A DNA stretch of 9,124 nucleotides from Muribaculaceae bacterium (GTDB lineage Bacteria > Bacteroidota > Bacteroidia > Bacteroidales > Muribaculaceae), in NCBI GenBank assembly GCA_902836725.1, contig CADFRV010000097.1, forward strand, positions 1 through 9,124, written 5' to 3'. Shown here one piece after another: positions 1 through 5,533 of this stretch (position 1 is the first letter of the stretch; every line of letters starts with the position of its first letter). Made by a program: the position numbers and the translations under genes. Under the pieces are notes generated by a model, which worked only from the letters and a program-made list of their open reading frames with translations, ran no database searches and had not been told where the DNA came from.

Positions 1-1772
1 TGGGTTTTATTCTTCACTTTCTTTTGCAGCAATTTGTTGTCGGGTTCGAGTTCGAGAGCCTTTTCCCAGAATTCTACGGCGCGCTTGTGGTCGCCGTTCA
101 TGTAATATATGTCTCCGGCATGGTGCAGCACATCGGCCTGCGGCTCATCCCCCTCTATTTCCAGGGCGCGGTCTATGAAGTCTTTGGCATTGTTGTATTC
201 CTTCTTTTTGAAGAAGATCCAGGCATAGGTGTCGAGTGCCGTATCGTTGTCGGGCTGCTGGCGCACGCAGATGGCGCTCATTTTTTCGGCACGGTCCAGA
301 TCCACACCTTCTTCGGCCATGAAATAGGCGCAGTTGTTGAGAGCCAGCAGATTGTCGGGATTGCTTTCGAGCGCCCGGTCGTAGTAGACGAAAGCCGAGT
401 CCACCACACCTTTCTTATAGAAAGTGTCGCCGATGGAGCAGAGCACTGCCGATTGCAGCTCGCGGTTGTCGTCGGGCACTGCGGCGAGTGTTTTCTCATA
501 CTCCTTTATGGCCTCGTCGTTGCGGTCAAGAAGGGCGAGCATGTTGGCGCTGTAGAACATCAGCAAGGGATCGTCGGGCTTGTACCGCAGGCCTCTTTCG
601 GCTGTCTCGAGGGCTTTGGTGTAGTTGTCGGCACTGGCATACAGGCTCACTGCCGAGCGCCAGCGGTCCATGTTCGACGGGTCTGTGTCGAGGGCGTATT
701 CCTGCTGCTCGGCCGCTCCTTTAAAGTCCTTGATGGCTACCAGATAGGAGGAATAGAGATCGCGTATCTGTGCCTCGTGCGGATGCTGTATAAGGAGGGT
801 GTCGAACAGTCCCTGTATGCGTGGCTGCTGTGTGGTGTCGGCATACAGCTGCCGGATATAGCTCGAGAAGATCTCGAGTTTCACTTCGGGCGCGAGACCT
901 TCCTGGCGCACGGCCTGGAATACCTCGCGGTCAAATCCAACGGAGTCTCCCTGCTCGCGGTAGAACTCGGCACGCTTGTAATATGCCAGTCCGTTGGTAG
1001 GATCTATCTCGCATGCGCGGTTATAAAGTATGATTGCGGAGTCGGGCTTTCCTATCCCCATCATCACGTCCCCGGCATAGAGGGTGCTGTTGGCGTTGGT
1101 GCCCGAGGCTGCTATAAGCCTGTCGACTTCGGCCAGGGTTCCCGCTGTGTCGCGCAGGGCCATGAGCGCCTGTACTTTGTGTGAGGTAAGGCCAATGTCC
1201 ACCCCTTCGGCGCGTTCCAGACGGTTGAGCACTTCTATGGATCGGCGCAGGATTGCGCTGTCTCTGGCATTCTGCAGAGCCTCAGCATATTTGAGTGTCA
1301 CATTGGGCTTGGTGGGGTTGAGTGAGTCGAGCGTATGCCATACGCGCACGGCCTCCCGTTTGTTGCCGAGCTGGTTGTTTACCACTCCGTAGAATATGGC
1401 GCTGTAGTAGTCTTCGGGATCGGCGTTGAAGTGGCGCCGCATCATGGCGTACCCCTTTGCGGCGAAAGTGGTGTCCTCCTGTCCGAGAGCCATGTAGTAG
1501 TAGCCCAGTGTCAGCCCCGGCTGGGTGTCGGTGGAGTCGAGTTCCACCGCCCTGCGCAGCAGCTCGAAGTAGTCGGCGTCGTTTCCGAGTGCATTGCGCC
1601 GCAACGCTTCCATGAACACATAGTCGCTTTTACGCTTGTTGGCTCCCGCCTCCCAGGTTTCTTTCTGGTTCCGTTTCCCCTCGCGGGCCCTTGCCGCTCC
1701 TCCCGGGAGCAGCATCATGGCGAGCAGGATGGCTATCGCGCACAATACCGGTATTTCTCTGCGTCTGAACAA
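1..1772 (-). CDS. Exported TPR-repeat protein, C-terminus cut by window edge
   Basis: The reading frame is open from the TTG at 1772-1770 to the left edge (590 codons, no stop), so only the extreme C-terminus is missing. The TTG start is chosen because an in-frame TAA lies five codons upstream (1787-1785) and because it gives a good signal peptide: MFRRREIPVLC, a hydrophobic core, then a small-residue cleavage region around residues 25-29 (GGAARA). The next in-frame ATGs (codons 19-20) would destroy it. The mature protein is built of TPR-like helical pairs along its length. The last ones are clearest, for example TYAWIFFKKKEYNNAKDFI and then AGDIYYMNGDHKRAVEFWEK followed by ALELEPDN. TPR arrays are protein-interaction scaffolds, so a periplasmic or envelope assembly role is likely, but the partner is unknown. 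The gene lies 71 nt after dut with no recognisable promoter or terminator between, so co-transcription is likely. From memory, Bacteroides genomes have a similar TPR gene after dut, followed by DUF4292 and M23-peptidase genes. That cannot be checked here. Confidence 0.88.
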   Translation of the reverse strand, partial: MFRRREIPVLCAIAILLAMMLLPGGAARAREGKRNQKETWEAGANKRKSDYVFMEALRRNALGNDADYFELLRRAVELDSTDTQPGLTLGYYYMALGQEDTTFAAKGYAMMRRHFNADPEDYYSAIFYGVVNNQLGNKREAVRVWHTLDSLNPTKPNVTLKYAEALQNARDSAILRRSIEVLNRLERAEGVDIGLTSHKVQALMALRDTAGTLAEVDRLIAASGTNANSTLYAGDVMMGIGKPDSAIILYNRACEIDPTNGLAYYKRAEFYREQGDSVGFDREVFQAVRQEGLAPEVKLEIFSSYIRQLYADTTQQPRIQGLFDTLLIQHPHEAQIRDLYSSYLVAIKDFKGAAEQQEYALDTDPSNMDRWRSAVSLYASADNYTKALETAERGLRYKPDDPLLMFYSANMLALLDRNDEAIKEYEKTLAAVPDDNRELQSAVLCSIGDTFYKKGVVDSAFVYYDRALESNPDNLLALNNCAYFMAEEGVDLDRAEKMSAICVRQQPDNDTALDTYAWIFFKKKEYNNAKDFIDRALEIEGDEPQADVLHHAGDIYYMNGDHKRAVEFWEKALELEPDNKLLQKKVKNKT

Positions 1773-1843
1773 GGCTTTACTGTCTTAATGGATTGATTAT
1801 GGTTGTTCCTAAGATTGTATCTCAAATGGGGGGAAGCGGGGGA

Positions 1844-2290
1844 TCAGTTGGCGCCGGTGTGCCCGAAAGCGCCTTCGCCGCGCTCTGTCTCGTCGATGCG
1901 GCTCACTGGCTCCCAGTCCACGCGGGTGTATTCCTTGATCACCATCTGGCAGATGCGCTCGCCGTCGTTGATGGTGAAGTCCTCGCTCCCCAGGTTTATC
2001 ATTATCACACCGATTTCGCCCCGGTAGTCGCTGTCGACGGTGCCGGGGGTGTTGACGAGTGATATGCCGTGCTTAATGGCCAGACCGCTGCGTGGGCGGA
2101 TCTGGCATTCATATCCATGGGGCAGCTGCATGTACAGTCCTGTGGGTATGAGCGCGCGGGCCATAGTTTTGAGTACTATAGGACCGTCGGGCAGGTAAGC
2201 CCTTACATCCATCCCGGCTGATCCGGGAGTGGCGTATGACGGTAGCGGGTGGTGGCTGCGGTTGATTATCTTTACTTTGATTGTCTCCAT
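1844..2290 (-). CDS. dut: dUTP diphosphatase (dUTPase)
   Basis: Hydrolyses dUTP to dUMP and pyrophosphate in the cytoplasm, keeping uracil out of DNA and supplying dUMP for thymidylate synthesis. The 148-aa length is normal for the homotrimeric family, and all five conserved motifs are present: AGMDVRA (residues 25-31); RPRSGLA (65-71); GTVDSDYRGEI (83-93), with the expected catalytic Asp86 and the uracil-stacking Tyr89; NDGERICQMV (108-117); and the mobile C-terminal RGEGAFGHTG (137-146), with the Phe that closes over the substrate. The start is an ATG at 2290, and the N-terminus (METIKVKIIN) begins directly in the first beta strand. The gene lies 22 nt downstream of rnz and 71 nt upstream of the TPR gene on the same strand, consistent with one operon. 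Nothing is missing or truncated. Confidence 0.97.
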   Translation of the reverse strand: METIKVKIINRSHHPLPSYATPGSAGMDVRAYLPDGPIVLKTMARALIPTGLYMQLPHGYECQIRPRSGLAIKHGISLVNTPGTVDSDYRGEIGVIMINLGSEDFTINDGERICQMVIKEYTRVDWEPVSRIDETERGEGAFGHTGAN

Positions 2291-2312
2291 AAATAGATAG
2301 TTTACAATTTAT

Positions 2313-3269
2313 TTAACAAGGCTCAGGCTGTGAAAGTTGAGTCCGTGGCCATTTGCCTATCGGTATGGTCATCCCTTCGTTTGCGGCTATGGTGTCGGGG
2401 AAAATGGCCCTGGCTTCCGCCAGATGCTGCTCCTCATTATTGTATGCTTTGGAATAATGCCCTATGACGAGGCGCCCGGCATGGGCCATGGCGGCTGTCT
2501 GGGCGGCTTCAGAGGCGGTGGAGTGGCCTCGTGCGCGGGCTTTCTCCGCACAGTCGTCGGCATATGTGGCCTCATGGTAGAGGAGATCCACTCCCCGTGT
2601 TATTTCCGCGAGCGACGGGGTGAACACCGTGTCGGAGCAACAGGCGTAGCTTGCCGACGGATCGGCGGGGGTGGTGAGCATGTCGTTGGGGATGGTTTTC
2701 CCCTCCTCGTTGATGAAGTCGGCCCCCTCTTTGATGGCCTTGAGCTGCGACACGGGCACTTTGTGGAATTTTATCATGTCGCCTCTCAGATGCAGGGGTT
2801 TCGGTTTCTCGCGGAAGAGGAATCCCACGGCCGGCACCCGGTGCTGCAGCGGAAACGACTCTACAGTCAGCCCCGGCAGGTCGAGCACGGTCTGGCGGCG
2901 GTTGGGATCGATGATGTCGAATTTCAGTTCGTAGGAGCGTTCCCGGCAGAAAAAATCGACAAGTTCGCCGAACAGGCGGGCGCCCTCGGCGAAGGTATGC
3001 ACTGTCACTGTGCCCCCGGTCTGGTGCAGTGCCAGGGTAGAGAGCAGTCCGGGCAATCCCAGGCAATGGTCGCCGTGCAGGTGGCTTATGAAGATGTGGG
3101 TGAGACGTGAGAATTTCAGCCCCATGCGCCGCATGGAGAGCTGTGCCCCCTCGCCGCAGTCAACCATCAGCAGCTGTCCGCGGTATTCCACCACCTGACA
3201 TGAGGGAAGATGACGCAACGACGGAGTGGCCGATCCGCATCCCAATATGTGTAGTTTGAATTCGCTCAT
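2313..3269 (-). CDS. rnz: Ribonuclease Z (tRNA 3'-processing endonuclease)
   Basis: Metallo-beta-lactamase-fold endoribonuclease that removes the 3' trailer from precursor tRNAs. I choose the ATG at 3269 (318 aa, MSEFKLHILGCGSATPS) over an in-frame TTG four codons upstream at 3281, because the family normally starts just before the first beta strand. Metal ligands are all visible: motif HLHGDH at residues 63-68, His143 (PLQHRVPAVGF), Asp213 (CCSDTVF), His249 (RGHSTASEA) and His271 (IGHYSKAY), plus the LLYHEATY segment at about 229-236. The Gly-Asp-Met segment followed by KVPVSQLKAIKEG around 163-182 is where RNase Z proteins carry their phosphate/substrate-contact region. Length and motif spacing fit a complete short-form bacterial enzyme (ElaC type). 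It is the first gene of the probable rnz-dut-TPR operon. I see no sign of truncation. Confidence 0.95.
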   Translation of the reverse strand: MSEFKLHILGCGSATPSLRHLPSCQVVEYRGQLLMVDCGEGAQLSMRRMGLKFSRLTHIFISHLHGDHCLGLPGLLSTLALHQTGGTVTVHTFAEGARLFGELVDFFCRERSYELKFDIIDPNRRQTVLDLPGLTVESFPLQHRVPAVGFLFREKPKPLHLRGDMIKFHKVPVSQLKAIKEGADFINEEGKTIPNDMLTTPADPSASYACCSDTVFTPSLAEITRGVDLLYHEATYADDCAEKARARGHSTASEAAQTAAMAHAGRLVIGHYSKAYNNEEQHLAEARAIFPDTIAANEGMTIPIGKWPRTQLSQPEPC

Positions 3270-3284
3270 AGATAATTTCAAAGG

Positions 3285-3315
3285 CGAAATTACCTATTTA
3301 TAAGCTAACAGGCAA
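3285..3315 (-). promoter_or_regulatory. Possible promoter for the rnz-dut-TPR operon
   Basis: On the minus strand, TAATTTCG (3292-3285) matches the Bacteroidetes -7 consensus TAnnTTTG except for one base. A TTG at 3315-3313 sits 20 nt upstream, where a -33 element is expected. The leader to the rnz ATG would then be only about 8-10 nt. The -33 element falls inside the downstream arm of the preceding hairpin, which makes this call weaker. Read-through from the peptidase gene is an alternative. Confidence 0.3.
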
Positions 3316-3339
3316 GAAACATGTGCGTTTCTTGCCTGT
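3308..3339 (-). terminator. Hairpin terminator after the C10 peptidase gene
   Basis: A perfect inverted repeat has 13-nt arms (ACAGGCAAGAAAC at 3308-3320 and its complement at 3327-3339) and a 6-nt loop. It begins 12 nt beyond the peptidase stop codon at 3352. On the minus strand it is followed by TAGCTTATAAAT, which is AT-rich but has no true U-run, so termination may be partial. Its position at the 3' end of one gene and before the next gene's start supports the call. Confidence 0.7.
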
Positions 3340-3351
3340 GAAATTTACATT

Positions 3352-5352
3352 TTATGGTATTATAACTTTAGTGACGGTGTTTCCTGTGCGCCGCAGCCAG
3401 ATGCCGGAACCGGGCCGGTCTGTGGCTATACCCTGCGTGTTGTAGTACACCGGGGATGTGTCTGCGCCGTCATCGGGCAGGATGATGTTTACGGCTCCTG
3501 TGCCGTCGGCCACCGTAACTTTTCCGAGCGAGGCCTTTATCTCTTTGGTGGATGGATTGTAGAGCACCAGCTCATATTCCTCTCCGATGCGGAAAGTATC
3601 CTCATATTCCAGTGTGAACTTCACCGTGGATGTCAGCGTCGTTCCTGATTTTACCTGGAATCGGCTGTATTTGCCTGAGGCCTGCATAACCCCCTTTTCG
3701 TCGACAAGTGCCGGTACCAGGCTGAATCTCTGTGTCTCGGCGGTGGTGTTGGTTACGGTAATGGTATATGACGCCTCCACACCTTTGTAGAGCTGCTCGT
3801 CGTCGAGGGTGGCATCTATGGTGAGGTCGCCTATGTCGGGCGCGTTTTCACCCAGTGCGGGAGTGCCGAGTTTGAATGTAACCGGCACATAGTCCTTGTA
3901 TTTCGTGTTGCACAATACGCGCACCCAGGGGCGCGACGGGGAGGTGCGTGTCACCACGCGCACGTCGTATGTGCCGTCGGGATAAGATGATCCCAGATCG
4001 CCGCTCAGCGATGTGTATCCCCAGAAGGGATCAAGATATCCCGGCGTGGAGAATAACGTGTGGTAACGCAGTTCGCCGGTCTGGCGGTGCTCCAGTTCGA
4101 AGGCGATGTAGAATCCGGCGCGCTCGTAGGTGAAGTTGTACCATCCGTTGTCAACGGTGAGCGTTCTCCCCTCGAGGCGTGCGGAAAGATCCTTGTCTCC
4201 CCCTTGCGAAAGGCGCGGCTCCGGTTTTTCCGATCCTTCAACAGGCTTGCGCACCCCCATCATGGCCGACTGGCCGAGGTTATATCCTCCTTCATATCCC
4301 CCGATACCCTGTCCCGAGGGGTCGAGGGCGTCCATGAGGAAATACCCGTCGCAGTAGCCGCCCCATCCCCAGTTGAAATGGTAGTAGTGGTTCCCGTCAT
4401 ATCCGTCGCAAACGAAAGCGTGCGCGCCGTTGGCGCTTGCACCGGCGTAATATATGGGGCCGTTGTCCTCAAGTTCGGTTATCAGCATCTCCTCCCATTC
4501 GGCGAGTGTATAGTTGTCGCGGTAATAGAGCCATGCTGTCTTGTCATATGAGAAATTGTTGACAAAGGCGCGGGGCACGTTCTCGCTCAGCGCGCCCGAT
4601 CCCGCGGTGCTGTAACCCATGTTGACGGCGAATCCGCAGGTGACCATGAGGTTGGCCACAGCCGACCCCTGGCGTCCGTTGAAACTGCCGCTCTCATAGT
4701 GGTCGATCATGAGATCCCAGTAAAATGTTGTGTTGAGCGAGCGGGTGAGCTGTTCATCGCCCATAGTGGCGGTGCCCTCTCCGGTGCTCTTCTCGGGATA
4801 GCGGTGGTAATACATCACCTGTGCCATCGCCGTGGCCACGCATCCGGTGAATGTGAGCTGGCCGTCCTGTCGCGGACAGGAGCGGTTGAAAGGATCGTCC
4901 TGGTTCCATGTGCAGGTAAGTAGGGGGCCTATCTGGGCGGGTCTGTCCTGGATGCGGCGCGGTGCGGCGTTTCTGTGCCATTTCCCCTCTCTTTGAAGGC
5001 TGTCGGCATAGGCGATGGCCACGGCATAGTCATTGAGCCAGTCGGTCATCTGCGGGGGAATCTCCCCCTCTCCCGTGGTGATGCCGTATCCGAGCAGAGG
5101 AGCGGCCACATCGTTGGCACCGACAGCCAGTATCTGGCTGCCGCTTGTGAAGAGATACACCGCCGGCTCGCCCGAGGCGGTCTCTATGGTCTGGAAAAGT
5201 GCCGGTGATACGATATCGCCAGACGGTTTTACTTTCGCAGGAAGATCCGGTGTGCCGTACAGACGCCCGATCGCTTCCTGCGGTGTCAGGGTCTCGGCCT
5301 GGCTTGCTGCGACGCCCAGCAGAGCCAGTAAAAGAGTGTATAGATATCTCAT
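3352..5352 (-). CDS. Secreted C10-family (streptopain-like) cysteine peptidase
   Basis: Predicted extracytoplasmic papain-fold peptidase of 666 aa. Residues 1-19 are a signal peptide (MRYLYTLLLALLGVAASQA). Residues 20 to about 140 resemble the inhibitory propeptide of SpeB/Spi proteins, with an early EAIGRLYG helix, then LLGYGITTGEGEIPPQMTDWL. The catalytic domain covers about 141-370. Cys171 in the GCVATAMAQVMYYHRYP block is the nucleophile and His311 in GAHAFVCDGYDG is the general base, followed by HFNWGWGGYCDGYF (325-338), the Asn/Trp-Gly region of C10 enzymes. A beta-rich, Ig-like region follows (about 385-620). The last 32 residues (VYYNTQG, then SGIWLRRTGNTVTKVIIP) resemble short C-terminal sorting tails of exported Bacteroidales proteins. 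Substrates are unknown; dietary, host or competitor proteins are possible. All key residues are present, so the enzyme should be active after propeptide removal. No dedicated inhibitor gene is adjacent. The start is an ATG at 5352, directly before the signal peptide. Confidence 0.93.
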   Translation of the reverse strand: MRYLYTLLLALLGVAASQAETLTPQEAIGRLYGTPDLPAKVKPSGDIVSPALFQTIETASGEPAVYLFTSGSQILAVGANDVAAPLLGYGITTGEGEIPPQMTDWLNDYAVAIAYADSLQREGKWHRNAAPRRIQDRPAQIGPLLTCTWNQDDPFNRSCPRQDGQLTFTGCVATAMAQVMYYHRYPEKSTGEGTATMGDEQLTRSLNTTFYWDLMIDHYESGSFNGRQGSAVANLMVTCGFAVNMGYSTAGSGALSENVPRAFVNNFSYDKTAWLYYRDNYTLAEWEEMLITELEDNGPIYYAGASANGAHAFVCDGYDGNHYYHFNWGWGGYCDGYFLMDALDPSGQGIGGYEGGYNLGQSAMMGVRKPVEGSEKPEPRLSQGGDKDLSARLEGRTLTVDNGWYNFTYERAGFYIAFELEHRQTGELRYHTLFSTPGYLDPFWGYTSLSGDLGSSYPDGTYDVRVVTRTSPSRPWVRVLCNTKYKDYVPVTFKLGTPALGENAPDIGDLTIDATLDDEQLYKGVEASYTITVTNTTAETQRFSLVPALVDEKGVMQASGKYSRFQVKSGTTLTSTVKFTLEYEDTFRIGEEYELVLYNPSTKEIKASLGKVTVADGTGAVNIILPDDGADTSPVYYNTQGIATDRPGSGIWLRRTGNTVTKVIIP

Positions 5353-5404
5353 ACTTGAATCAGTGACTTACCGTGTGATGACGGCGGTAAGGGGGTTCGT
5401 GCGG

Positions 5405-5437
5405 CAAAGGTAAACAGAATATCCTTAATTACCAAAA
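5405..5437 (-). promoter_or_regulatory. Promoter for the C10 peptidase gene
   Basis: On the minus strand, TACCTTTG (5412-5405) is an exact match to the Bacteroidetes -7 consensus TAnnTTTG. TTTTG (5437-5433) lies upstream with a 20-nt spacer, the expected distance for the -33 element. Transcription would start near 5398, giving a leader of about 45 nt before the ATG at 5352. Its placement after the upstream palindrome and before the gene makes the peptidase an independent unit. Confidence 0.72.
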
Positions 5438-5465
5438 CCGCGCGTTCCCCGCCTGATATCCATAT

Positions 5466-5513
5466 AACAATACGGTGTGTCAAAATCCGCGGATTTTGAC
5501 ACACCGTATTGTT
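5466..5513 (-). terminator. Perfect 48-bp palindrome, terminator of the OM barrel gene
   Basis: Two perfectly complementary 24-nt arms (5466-5489 and 5490-5513) meet with no spacer at CCGCGG. As RNA this would be a 20-plus-bp hairpin with a minimal loop. It starts 20 nt past the TGA of the barrel gene (5536-5534), and its outer end on the minus strand reads GTATTGTT, which supplies a short U-rich 3' arm. Long-stem terminators are common in Bacteroidales. The perfect symmetry means it would fold equally well from either strand. Confidence 0.68.
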
Positions 5514-5533
5514 TCTGTCCGGATGGAGGGGGA

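Noticed and set aside
24..1184. Long plus-strand ORF (386 codons) opposite the TPR gene
   Set aside because: It is codon-aligned with the minus-strand TPR gene. Plus-strand stops in this register would need TTA, CTA or TCA codons in the real gene, and these are rare here. The translated product has no signal, domain or sensible composition.
2337..3110. Plus-strand ORF of 257 codons opposite rnz
   Set aside because: It is an antisense shadow of a fully convincing ribonuclease Z gene with all metal-binding motifs, and it has no promoter or recognisable protein features of its own.
3270..3281. Earlier TTG start for rnz, adding MKLS
   Set aside because: The ATG at 3269 gives the usual family N-terminus just before the first beta strand. 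The four extra residues add nothing, and the candidate promoter would leave almost no leader.
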